A DNA stretch of 10,087 nucleotides from CAYYVJ01 sp964475115 (GCA_964475115.1 CAYYVJ010000073.1:1-10087); one strand, 5' to 3'; counted from the stretch's first letter, positions 1 to 6,604 are shown. Notes: a model not told the origin generated them from the letters alone. A program made the numbers and translations.

Positions 1-375
1 TGCAAAACATTCTGTTTCTTCTTCAAGTAACATTTTTCCTAAATTACCATGTCCAATACCAACTTTTCTTTGGTCTGCTACAGAACCTGGAATACAAAAA
101 GCTTGAAGACCTTCGCCGATTAAAGCTGCTGCATCAGATGCTACTCTAGCATTTTTCTTAATAGCAATTGCAGCACCTACTATATATGCCCAACATGCAT
201 TTTCAAAACAAATTGGTTGGATTTTTTTCACTAAATCATATACATCTAAGCCTGCGTCCTTTGTAATCTTCTCANNNNNNNNNNCAGCTTCTTCAATGGA
301 AGCAATCCCATAGCTGTTAAGTACAGCATTAATTTTATCAATTCGTCTTTCATATGATTCAAATAATAAAGCCAT
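1..375 (-). CDS. GGGtGRT-family protein (partial, 3' end outside window)
   Basis: The minus-strand reading frame begins MALLFESYERRIDKINAVLN and continues with segments such as IQPICFENACWAYIVGAAIA, IGEGLQAFCIPGSVADQRK and VGIGHGNLGKMLLEEE. I recognise these as the N-terminal third of the GGGtGRT family (about 330 residues, named for a C-terminal glycine-rich motif that lies beyond the left edge). The biochemical function of the family is not established. The start is supported by an AGGAGG ribosome binding site about 9 bases upstream. The gene follows the iron-sulfur scaffold-like gene after only 19 bases, so the two are almost certainly co-transcribed. Ten Ns (275-284) interrupt the frame near residues 31-34; the frame is open on both sides and reads EEA, then four unknown codons, then EKITKDAG. 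Two cysteines flank the FENAC segment and another sits in the AFCIPG segment; they could matter for metal binding, but that is speculation. The family call is from remembered sequence. Confidence 0.85.
   Translation of the reverse strand, partial: MALLFESYERRIDKINAVLNSYGIASIEEAXXXXEKITKDAGLDVYDLVKKIQPICFENACWAYIVGAAIAIKKNARVASDAAALIGEGLQAFCIPGSVADQRKVGIGHGNLGKMLLEEETECFA
275..284. other. 10-N assembly gap inside the GGGtGRT gene
   Basis: Exactly ten Ns separate two stretches of the same coding frame. A round run of ten is typical of a nominal scaffold gap rather than a measured distance. On the coding strand the left side ends GCTG and the right side begins TGAG, so the ends could overlap by two bases (TG) and join as GCTGAG, giving EEA-EKITKDAG with no extra residues. 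Confidence 0.9.
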
Positions 376-394
376 GTTTTCTTACCTCCTCTTT

Positions 395-1087
395 CTACTC
401 TTTTCTTGGATCAATAATCTTTGCTGCATCTGCTACACGTCCGTATTGACCTTTGGCTTTTTCCCAAGCAGTATTTGGGTCATCACCTTTCTTGATAAAA
501 TCAGTCATTAAACCAAGACTTACGAATTGGTATCCAATAATATGATCTTCTTCATCAAGTGCAATTCCAGTTACATAGCCTTCTGCCATTTCAAGATATC
601 TAGGACCTTTTTTTAGAGTACCATACATAGTACCTACTTGAGATCTAAGTCCTTTTCCTAAATCTTCAAGACCAGCTCCAATAGCAAGTCCGCCCTCAGA
701 AAATGCAGATTGAGTTCTACCATAAACGATTTGTAAGAATAGCTCTCTCATAGCTGTATTAATTGCATCACAAACCAAGTCCGTGTTAAGTGCCTCAAGA
801 ATTGTTTTTCCTGGTAAAATTTCAGATGCCATAGCTGCTGAATGAGTCATTCCAGAACAACCAATTGTTTCTACTAATGCCTCTTGAATAATACCATCTT
901 TAACATTAAGGGTTAACTTACAAGCCCCTTGCTGTGGAGCACACCAACCAACTCCATGTGTTAAGCCAGAAATATCTGTTACTTCTTTTGCTTTTACCCA
1001 TTTCGCTTCTTCTGGAATGGGAGCTGCGCCATGATTAACGCCTTGTTTCACTGTACACATCGTTTCTACTTCATGTGAATAAATCAT
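395..1087 (-). CDS. NifU/IscU-like iron-sulfur cluster assembly scaffold protein
   Basis: The product is 230 residues starting at MIYSHEVETMC. An upstream in-frame ATG at 1156 would add 23 basic residues, but the start at 1087 has an AAAGGAG ribosome binding site 7-8 bases upstream and gives a sensible N-terminus, so I prefer it. The segment around residues 54-100 (GACKLTLNVKDGIIQEALVE, then IGCSGMTHSAAMASEILPGK) resembles the IscU/NifU-N fold, with C77 at the position of the second IscU ligand. The protein is longer than IscU (about 125-150 residues), with roughly 85 additional C-terminal residues. Cysteines visible are C11, C49, C56, C77 and C106. The third IscU ligand region reads SEGGLAIGAG with no cysteine, so cluster chemistry may differ. 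It is first in a unit with the GGGtGRT gene, an arrangement I recall from other Clostridia. A role in cluster assembly or storage is inferred from fold and context; no cysteine desulfurase gene is adjacent. Confidence 0.8.
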   Translation of the reverse strand: MIYSHEVETMCTVKQGVNHGAAPIPEEAKWVKAKEVTDISGLTHGVGWCAPQQGACKLTLNVKDGIIQEALVETIGCSGMTHSAAMASEILPGKTILEALNTDLVCDAINTAMRELFLQIVYGRTQSAFSEGGLAIGAGLEDLGKGLRSQVGTMYGTLKKGPRYLEMAEGYVTGIALDEEDHIIGYQFVSLGLMTDFIKKGDDPNTAWEKAKGQYGRVADAAKIIDPRKE

Positions 1088-1289
1088 TTTATGACTCCTT
1101 TCAAATATGTAATGCTTGAACTGAGACTTTCGTCTTTTTTGGGGGATGCTTGACATTTATTTAACAGCCCAACCTTGTATATTCTCTCACATAAGGCGAA
1201 AATAGTCTAGAGCTTTTTTATTATTTAGGATATAAAATCTTCTATGTGGATAAACTAAAGAAAACATAATATGAAAATGGAGCGTAATC

Positions 1290-2804
1290 ATGAATTCAAT
1301 CTGGAAATTAAACCTTGAAAAACCATCTTATGAATCAATAAATAAAAATTTAAACATTCCTGTAGCCATAATTGGTGGTGGCATGTCTGGTATCTTAGTG
1401 GCATATCATTTACACAAATCTGGTATCGAATCGATTATTTTAGAGGCTAATGGTATTGGTAGTGGAACTACTGGAAACACTACTGCCAAAATAACAAGTC
1501 AGCATGATCTATATTACAACAAGCTGATTAAAGACATTGGTCAGGAAAGAGCTTTTCTATACGCAAAGTCCCATGAAAAGGCTATTAGTGCTTATAAAAA
1601 AATCATTCATGAAGAAAATATTTCTTGTCATTTCAAGTCTCTTCCTAACTTTGTCTATACTACTAATTCAGAAACTCCGATGGAGCTAGAGCTTCTAGCC
1701 GCTAAAAGTCTGGGTATCAATTGTGAATATCACGAATCCATTGAATTACCTATTCCAATAAAAGGAGCTATTTCTTTTAAAAACCAGGCACAATTTAATC
1801 CATTAGAGTTTTTATATGGCCTATCAAAGAATTTAACTATTTTTGAAAATTCTCTTGTTACTGCTATTAATCAAAACCGAATAAAGGTAAGAAATAAACA
1901 GAACCATAATTATGAAGTGAAAGCTGAACACATAGTGATAGCAACTCACTTTCCTATTATAGATTTTCCTGGTTTTTATTTTGCAAGAATGCACCAAGAC
2001 AATTCTTATCTTATTGCACTTGAAAATGCTCCAGCTTTAAATGGTATGTATATTGATGAGAATCCCAATGGATATACTTTAAGGTCATATGATAATTATC
2101 TGCTATTTGGAGGTGGTGGGCATCGAACTGGAGAAGCACCAAAGATTAACACCTATGATTTTCTAGAAACAAGTGCCATAAATTACTTTCCAAATAGTAA
2201 GATGGTATGTAAATGGTCTGCTAACGATTGTATGCCACATGATACACTCCCTTTTATAGGAAAGTATAGCCGATTAAAATCAAACCTTTATGTGGCAACA
2301 GGCTATAAAAAATGGGGAATGACCTCCTCCATGGTAGCTGCCAAGATTATAAGTGACTCTATTTTAGGAAAAGCAAATGAGACTTCTATTTTATTTTCCC
2401 CTCAGCGACTAATTAGTAGAAGTGGTTCAAATCCTTTTATAAAAGATATAAAAGTATCAGTCAGTAACTTAACTGTTAAAAAGCTAAAATTACCTTCTAC
2501 AAAAGTAAAAGATATTAAAATAGGGACTGGCGCTGTTATACACAAAAACGAGCTTCTGGCTTCTGAACTTTACCTTCCGTTAGATGAAGGTGCTAAACGC
2601 CATGGTCTATATAAAGGAACAGATGGAAACATCTATCTAGTCTATGCAGTCTGCTCTCATCTTGGATGTGCTTTATCATGGAATCAAGCAGATAAAACTT
2701 GGGATTGTCCTTGTCATGGTTCTAGATTTAATTATAAAGGGGAAGTCATAAATACTCCTGCATGTTTTCCACTTATTGCAAGAGCACAAAAAGAGGAAGG
2801 GTAA
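1290..2804 (+). CDS. FAD-dependent oxidoreductase with C-terminal Rieske [2Fe-2S] domain (YhfW-like)
   Basis: The 504-residue product has a dinucleotide-binding motif IIGGGMSG (GxGxxG at 29-34) followed by an acidic strand end, ILEANG (E52), typical of DAO-family FAD enzymes. The body continues through FGGGGHRTGEAP and a WSANDCMPHDTLPFIG segment, then a near-C-terminal FAD-contact region, YVATGYKKWGMTSSMVAA. The last ~90 residues are a Rieske domain: C455-S-H457-L-G-C460 and C473-P-C475-H476-G-S. C455, H457, C473 and H476 are the expected cluster ligands, and C460/C475 are placed to form the disulfide seen in bc1/b6f-type Rieske proteins. Size and domain order match Bacillus subtilis YhfW, whose substrate I do not know. 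No signal peptide or membrane segment is evident, so it is probably cytosolic. The start has TGGAG 7 bases upstream. The gene diverges from the iron-sulfur scaffold unit and appears monocistronic. The final codons lie inside the terminator hairpin. Confidence 0.88.
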   Translation: MNSIWKLNLEKPSYESINKNLNIPVAIIGGGMSGILVAYHLHKSGIESIILEANGIGSGTTGNTTAKITSQHDLYYNKLIKDIGQERAFLYAKSHEKAISAYKKIIHEENISCHFKSLPNFVYTTNSETPMELELLAAKSLGINCEYHESIELPIPIKGAISFKNQAQFNPLEFLYGLSKNLTIFENSLVTAINQNRIKVRNKQNHNYEVKAEHIVIATHFPIIDFPGFYFARMHQDNSYLIALENAPALNGMYIDENPNGYTLRSYDNYLLFGGGGHRTGEAPKINTYDFLETSAINYFPNSKMVCKWSANDCMPHDTLPFIGKYSRLKSNLYVATGYKKWGMTSSMVAAKIISDSILGKANETSILFSPQRLISRSGSNPFIKDIKVSVSNLTVKKLKLPSTKVKDIKIGTGAVIHKNELLASELYLPLDEGAKRHGLYKGTDGNIYLVYAVCSHLGCALSWNQADKTWDCPCHGSRFNYKGEVINTPACFPLIARAQKEEG

Positions 2805-2819
2805 ACTTACCCTTCCTCT
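2792..2819. terminator. Bidirectional terminator between the Rieske oxidoreductase gene and asd
   Basis: A perfect 13-bp inverted repeat, AGAGGAAGGGTAA and TTACCCTTCCTCT, is separated by two bases (a few central pairs would open to form the loop). Read on the minus strand it is followed by TTTTT, a good intrinsic terminator for asd. Read on the plus strand it is followed by the T-rich CTTTGTATTTTC, serving the oxidoreductase gene. The oxidoreductase stop codon TAA (2802-2804) lies in the left arm. Confidence 0.88.
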
Positions 2820-2850
2820 CTTTGTATTTTCTTATACAGATATCATATTA

Positions 2851-3945
2851 TCAGATACCTTTTTTCTTTTCAATATAACCTTGTGCTTTTAGAAGTTCAG
2901 CACAAAGGACTGCTCCACCTGCTGCTCCACGTACTGTATTATGAGAAAGCCCTACAAATTTAAAATCATATAAGCTATCTTCTCTTAGACGTCCCACAGA
3001 TACACCCATGCCCTTTTCATAATCTACATCTAGATTTACTTGTGGGCGATTATCTTCTTCCAAATATTGAATAAACTGTTTTGGTGCACTTGGAAGTTCT
3101 AATTCTTGTGGAATACCTTTATAATTTCTTAGACATTCTACTAACTCTTCTTTTTTAGGTTTCTTATCAAATTTAACAAAAACTGCAGCAGTATGGCCAT
3201 TTAATACTGGTACACGAATACATTGAGTTGTAATCACTGGCTCCTGAGCCTTAACAATTTGACCGTTTTCTATTTTACCCCAAAGTCTAAGTGGTTCTTG
3301 CTCACTTTTTTCTTCTTCTCCACCAATATAAGGAATAATATTTTCCACCATCTCTGGCCAATCTTTAAAGTTCTTACCTGCACCAGAAATCGCCTGATAT
3401 GTGGTAGCGACTACTTCTTTAGGTCCAAATTTCTTCCATGCATCTAGCACTGGTGCATAGCTTTGAATAGAACAATTTGGTTTAACGGCTATAAAACCTT
3501 TCTTTGTAGCTAAACGCTCCTTTTGATACTTAATTACATCAAAATGTTCAGGATTAATCTCAGGAATAACCATAGGCACATCAGGAGTCCATCTATGAGC
3601 ACTATTATTTGAAACAACTGGAGTTTCTGTCTTAGCATAAGCCTCTTCAATTGCTTTTATCTCTTCTTTTGTCATATCTACTGCTGAAAACACAAAATCT
3701 ACACTTGAAGCAACTGCTTCAACTTCATTTACATTCATAACAACTATATTTTTAACCGCTTCTGGCATAGGCGTAGTCATCTTCCAACGTTCTCCTACTG
3801 CTTCAGAATAAGTTTTTCCAGCACTTCTTGGGCTGGCAGCTATTGTTACTACTTCAAACCAAGGATGATTTTCTAAAAGTGCAATAAAGCGCTGTCCTAC
3901 CATACCAGTACCACCAAGGATACCTACTTTTAATTTTTGTTCCAT
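2851..3945 (-). CDS. asd: Aspartate-semialdehyde dehydrogenase
   Basis: This enzyme reduces L-4-aspartyl phosphate with NADPH to aspartate semialdehyde, the branch point to lysine/diaminopimelate, threonine and methionine. The 364-residue product has the nucleotide loop GGTGMVGQRF (11-20), the SNNSAHR segment (112-118), the catalytic cysteine C158 in KPNCSIQS, the AISGAGK segment (185-191), the substrate-binding arginine R244 in CIRVPV, and the acid-base histidine H251 in NGHTAA. The C-terminal HNTVRGAAGGAVL (335-347) closes the cofactor pocket. The length and the PNCSIQ signature place it in the archaeal/fungal-like branch of ASADH rather than the shorter E. coli type. The ATG has AGGAGA 6 bases upstream. 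It converges on the Rieske oxidoreductase gene across a shared terminator, and has its own upstream region with a palindrome over the likely -10. I see no room for a lysine riboswitch or T-box in the roughly 80-base leader implied by that promoter. Confidence 0.96.
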   Translation of the reverse strand: MEQKLKVGILGGTGMVGQRFIALLENHPWFEVVTIAASPRSAGKTYSEAVGERWKMTTPMPEAVKNIVVMNVNEVEAVASSVDFVFSAVDMTKEEIKAIEEAYAKTETPVVSNNSAHRWTPDVPMVIPEINPEHFDVIKYQKERLATKKGFIAVKPNCSIQSYAPVLDAWKKFGPKEVVATTYQAISGAGKNFKDWPEMVENIIPYIGGEEEKSEQEPLRLWGKIENGQIVKAQEPVITTQCIRVPVLNGHTAAVFVKFDKKPKKEELVECLRNYKGIPQELELPSAPKQFIQYLEEDNRPQVNLDVDYEKGMGVSVGRLREDSLYDFKFVGLSHNTVRGAAGGAVLCAELLKAQGYIEKKKGI

Positions 3946-4022
3946 ACTGTTCTCCTATCTGCGTTTCTCATTTACATTATCCATAACTTGTTCGCCACAG
4001 GCATACATTTGTATGTCGTTTG

Positions 4023-4042
4023 AAATATAGTATACTATATTT
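4023..4042. repeat. Perfect 20-bp palindrome upstream of asd (candidate operator)
   Basis: AAATATAGTA is followed directly by its reverse complement TACTATATTT with no spacer. The palindrome covers the likely -10 (TATACT on the minus strand) of the asd promoter, about 78 bases before the asd start codon. Being pure A/T except for one G/C pair per arm, it could arise more easily by chance than a mixed sequence, but ten exact paired bases remain notable. Confidence 0.6.
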
Positions 4043-4055
4043 AATCGAAATGCAA
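4029..4055 (-). promoter_or_regulatory. Candidate asd promoter
   Basis: On the minus strand TTGCAT (4050-4055) is followed after 15 bases by TATACT (4029-4034). The -10 is a five-of-six match; the -35 is weak and the spacing is two short of ideal. It is the best candidate I find between asd and the rubredoxin terminator. The -10 sits inside the 20-bp palindrome. Confidence 0.4.
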
Positions 4056-4083
4056 CTACTTTTTTAATTTTATTTTAAATAGT

Positions 4084-4124
4084 AAAAAAGTGGCTCTTGC
4101 AATTTTTCATGCAAAAGCCACTTT
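4084..4124 (-). terminator. Intrinsic terminator of the rubredoxin gene
   Basis: On the minus strand a 15-bp stem (AAAGTGGCTTTTGCA with TGCAAGAGCCACTTT, one mismatch) encloses an 8-base loop and runs straight into a T tract. It begins 12 bases after the rubredoxin stop codon and separates that gene from asd. Confidence 0.88.
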
Positions 4125-4136
4125 CTTAATGTCTTA

Positions 4137-4292
4137 TTATAGTTTTACAAAATCACTTTGTTCTAATCCGCAAACTGGGCAAACCCATTCTTCAGGAAGT
4201 TGTTCCCAAGGTGTTCCAGGTGCAATACCATTTTCTGGGTCACCTTCTGCTGGATCATAAACATAACCACATGGGCATTCGTATTTATCCAT
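4137..4292 (-). CDS. Rubredoxin with a CxCG first knuckle
   Basis: This short gene encodes 51 residues, MDKYECPCGYVYDPAEGDPE and so on, ending WVCPVCGLEQSDFVKL. Rubredoxin is a small cytosolic electron carrier with one iron held by four cysteines; in anaerobes it commonly serves oxygen- and peroxide-reducing enzymes. The body matches the family closely (YVYDPAEGDPENGIAPGT, LPEEWVCPVCG). The second knuckle C38-P-V-C41-G is normal CxxCG. The first reads C6-P-C8-G9, one residue shorter than the usual CxxCG. The frame is intact on both sides, so this would be a three-base difference, not a simple sequencing frameshift. The start has AGGAGG 9 bases upstream, a strong promoter ahead and a terminator behind, so it is monocistronic. 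Its redox partner cannot be told from the context; the nearby Rieske oxidoreductase is one possibility but there is no direct evidence. Confidence 0.93.
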   Translation of the reverse strand: MDKYECPCGYVYDPAEGDPENGIAPGTPWEQLPEEWVCPVCGLEQSDFVKL

Positions 4293-4333
4293 TTTTAGTT
4301 TCCTCCTATCGTTATTCTATTTCTCGCTTCTTC

Positions 4334-4362
4334 ATTATACAATTTACTAGTTGCGAATGCAA
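4334..4362 (-). promoter_or_regulatory. Rubredoxin gene promoter
   Basis: On the minus strand TTGCAT (4357-4362) is followed after exactly 17 bases by the consensus -10 TATAAT (4334-4339). This gives a leader of roughly 35 bases to the rubredoxin ATG. The -35 hexamer lies within the inverted repeat at 4349-4364. Confidence 0.72.
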
Positions 4363-4364
4363 CT
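4349..4364. repeat. Inverted repeat AGTTGC-N4-GCAACT over the rubredoxin -35
   Basis: Six-base arms AGTTGC and GCAACT surround GAAT. It lies 8 bases past the stop codon of the EF-G-like gene and covers the -35 element of the rubredoxin promoter. It could be an operator, or a weak hairpin at the end of the EF-G-like transcript; there is no T tract after it, so it is not a convincing terminator. Confidence 0.5.
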
Positions 4365-4372
4365 GAATTTTA

Positions 4373-6463
4373 TTAAGATTCTGTTCGGTCTACTATACTT
4401 GCACGCTCTGCAATTTCTTTTTCTTGTACATCGGAAGGAGCTTGTTCATAACGTGCAAACTCATATGAAAAATCTCCCATACCGCCAGTCATAGAGCGTA
4501 AATCAGTAGAATATCCATATAATTCAGACATAGGAATATCTGCCTCTATCACCTGATTTCCCTTGTTATCAGGATTCATACCAAGAACTCTACCTCGTCT
4601 CCTATTTAAATCTCCCATTACATCACCAGTAAATTTATCAGGAGCCTTAACTTTCAAAGTAGCAATAGGCTCTAAAAGATTAGGAGATGCTTCTAAAAAT
4701 CCAGCCTTAAAAGCATTAATTGTAGCCATCTTAAATGCCATTTCTGAAGAATCTACAGGGTGATAAGAACCATCCACTAAAGTTGCTTTTAAACCTACTA
4801 CCGGATACCCTGCAACGGGCCCTTTTATCACAGACTCTTGTATCCCTTTTTCTACAGCAGGGAAAAAGTTTCTCGGAACAGAGCCACCAAATACTTTTTC
4901 TTCAAACACGTATGCTTTTTCTAAATCACCTGAAGGTTCAAATTCTATATGAACATCGCCATACTGACCATGTCCACCTGATTGTTTCTTGTGTTTCCCT
5001 TGTACCTTGGTTTTCTTTCGAATCGTCTCTCTAAAAGCAAATTTAGGCTTACTAAGCTCAATCTCAACCTTATATCTTGTAAATAATTTACTAACTACTA
5101 CGTCTAATTGTTGTTCTCCGATACCATATATTAATGTCTGGCGATTTTCCGTATCATTTACTACCTTGATCGTTAAATCTTCATCCATAATCTTTGCTAA
5201 TGCACCTGCTATCTTGTCCTCATCACCTTTGTTTTTAGCCTTATACCGTTTGTATGTATAAGGAACCAAAAGTTCTGGTTTTTCAAAGACAATTGGATCT
5301 GCTTTTGTAGATAAGGTATCTCTTGTTACTGTATTGGAAAGTTTTGCAACGGCACCGATATCACCTGCATAAAGTTCCTTTACTTCTACTGGATTCTTTC
5401 CTTGCATTACATATATTTTTGAAAGCTTTTCTTCTGTTTCCTTCTCTGCATTGTAAATAACACTATCCGATTTCAATACTCCTGAACAAATTTTAATCAA
5501 AGAGTACTTTCCAATAAATGGATCTGCTATTGATTTAAATACTCTTGCAGAAAAAGGCAGCTCAGCTTTATAATCTGCTTCAAATACTTCCTTTTTACGT
5601 AAATTTCTTCCTTTTATTTCTCTATCTGTCGGAGAAGGAAGGTATTGTACGATACTATTAAGTAACCCTTTTACCCCTTGTGCACTATATCCAGATCCCA
5701 TCAATACAGGAACTATACTTCCATCTTTCACATGGGTTCTAAGTGCTCCTAAAATTTCTTCTTGTGTAAACTCTTCCCCTTCAAAATAACGTTCCATATA
5801 TTCTTCACTTGTCTCTGCTACTGCATCCAACAATGTTTCACGACAAATCTTTAAATTTGCTTGAGAATAATCTGGTATTGGACAATCTTCAAATTCTAAT
5901 AAACTGGTATATCTTCTTCCGATTAATTTTATTACGTCTACAAAACCAACAAATTTTTCATTTTCTCTTATAGGTAGTTGATACGGTGCTATCTTCTTTC
6001 CGAATAGTTCTGTTAAATCTTCTACTGCTTGGCGAAAGCTTGCATTATCTTCATCCATATCTGTAACAAAAATCATACGTGGAAGATTATACTTCTCACA
6101 TAGTTCCCATGCTTTAATCGTGCCAACTTCTACACCAGCTTTACCTGAAACTATAATTAATGCTGCATCTGCAGCACTGGCAGCTTCTTCTGCTGCACCG
6201 ATAAAATCAAAATATCCTGGAGCATCTAATACGTTAATCTTTGTGTCTTCCCACAAAACAGGAACAACAGAGGTACTGATAGAAAACATTCTTTTTGCTT
6301 CTTCTTTGTCGTAATCACTAACAGTAGTGCCATCTGCAACTCTACCAAGGCGATTTACGATACCTGTTATATAGGCCATGGCTTCGACAACTGCAGTCTT
6401 ACCACAGCCACCGTGTCCCAACAGAACTACATTACGAATATTATCTGTCTTGTAAACGTTCAT
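4373..6463 (-). CDS. Elongation factor G-like GTPase (divergent EF-G paralogue)
   Basis: The 696-residue product has EF-G domain organisation: an N-terminal GTPase domain, a beta-barrel domain II (roughly 300-390), and domains III-V including KKQSGGHGQYGDVHIEFEP and the C-terminal GDVMGDLNRRRGRVLGMNP and DLRSMTGGMGDFSYEF segments. Domain IV keeps the tip motif GSYHPVDSSE (H568). The G motifs differ from canonical EF-G: P-loop GHGGCGKT (16-23) instead of AHIDAGKT; switch II DAPGYFDF (80-87), with Y84 where EF-G has the catalytic histidine of DTPGH; and TDMD (134-137) instead of NKMD. It is therefore unlikely to be the main translocase. I place it with the clostridial EF-G-like (FusA2-type) proteins, whose job is not settled. 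It is alone, without rpsL, rpsG or tuf neighbours, supporting a paralogue. The start has GGAGG 7 bases upstream. A role in ribosome recycling or stress is possible but not shown here. Confidence 0.92.
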   Translation of the reverse strand: MNVYKTDNIRNVVLLGHGGCGKTAVVEAMAYITGIVNRLGRVADGTTVSDYDKEEAKRMFSISTSVVPVLWEDTKINVLDAPGYFDFIGAAEEAASAADAALIIVSGKAGVEVGTIKAWELCEKYNLPRMIFVTDMDEDNASFRQAVEDLTELFGKKIAPYQLPIRENEKFVGFVDVIKLIGRRYTSLLEFEDCPIPDYSQANLKICRETLLDAVAETSEEYMERYFEGEEFTQEEILGALRTHVKDGSIVPVLMGSGYSAQGVKGLLNSIVQYLPSPTDREIKGRNLRKKEVFEADYKAELPFSARVFKSIADPFIGKYSLIKICSGVLKSDSVIYNAEKETEEKLSKIYVMQGKNPVEVKELYAGDIGAVAKLSNTVTRDTLSTKADPIVFEKPELLVPYTYKRYKAKNKGDEDKIAGALAKIMDEDLTIKVVNDTENRQTLIYGIGEQQLDVVVSKLFTRYKVEIELSKPKFAFRETIRKKTKVQGKHKKQSGGHGQYGDVHIEFEPSGDLEKAYVFEEKVFGGSVPRNFFPAVEKGIQESVIKGPVAGYPVVGLKATLVDGSYHPVDSSEMAFKMATINAFKAGFLEASPNLLEPIATLKVKAPDKFTGDVMGDLNRRRGRVLGMNPDNKGNQVIEADIPMSELYGYSTDLRSMTGGMGDFSYEFARYEQAPSDVQEKEIAERASIVDRTES

Positions 6464-6503
6464 AAAAATTCCTCCAATACATTTTTATTTAATACATGGT
6501 TTT

Positions 6504-6532
6504 ATTTTACTAAAATTTAGCATAATTAGCAA
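6504..6532 (-). promoter_or_regulatory. Candidate promoter of the EF-G-like gene
   Basis: On the minus strand TTGCTA (6527-6532) is followed after 17 bases by TAAAAT (6504-6509), four-of-six and five-of-six matches with ideal spacing. The start of transcription would fall about 35 bases before the ATG. It diverges from the aroF promoter in the same 201-base intergenic region. Confidence 0.55.
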
Positions 6533-6604
6533 GTATTTTGTATAATATTAACAAAGCATTTTACTTCTTCACGCTAAACTTTAAAACTTTAATGTTTGTT
6601 AGTG

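Noticed and set aside
1088..1156. N-terminal extension of the scaffold protein from an upstream ATG
   Set aside because: The added 23 residues are basic and unlike the family, the start lacks a good ribosome binding site, and the internal ATG at 1087 has AAAGGAG at the right distance.
1150..1183. TTGACA with a downstream TATATT as a promoter for the Rieske oxidoreductase gene
   Set aside because: The -35 is perfect but the spacing to TATATT is 22 bases and to the alternative TTGTAT is 19, outside or at the edge of the usable range. It is too uncertain to annotate.
3223..3447. 74-residue plus-strand open frame inside asd
   Set aside because: It lies opposite conserved asd coding sequence, has no ribosome binding site and has a low-complexity translation; it is a shadow frame.
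4563..5261. Three plus-strand open frames opposite the EF-G-like gene
   Set aside because: They overlap one another in different frames and lie antisense to a well-conserved gene; there is no independent coding signal.
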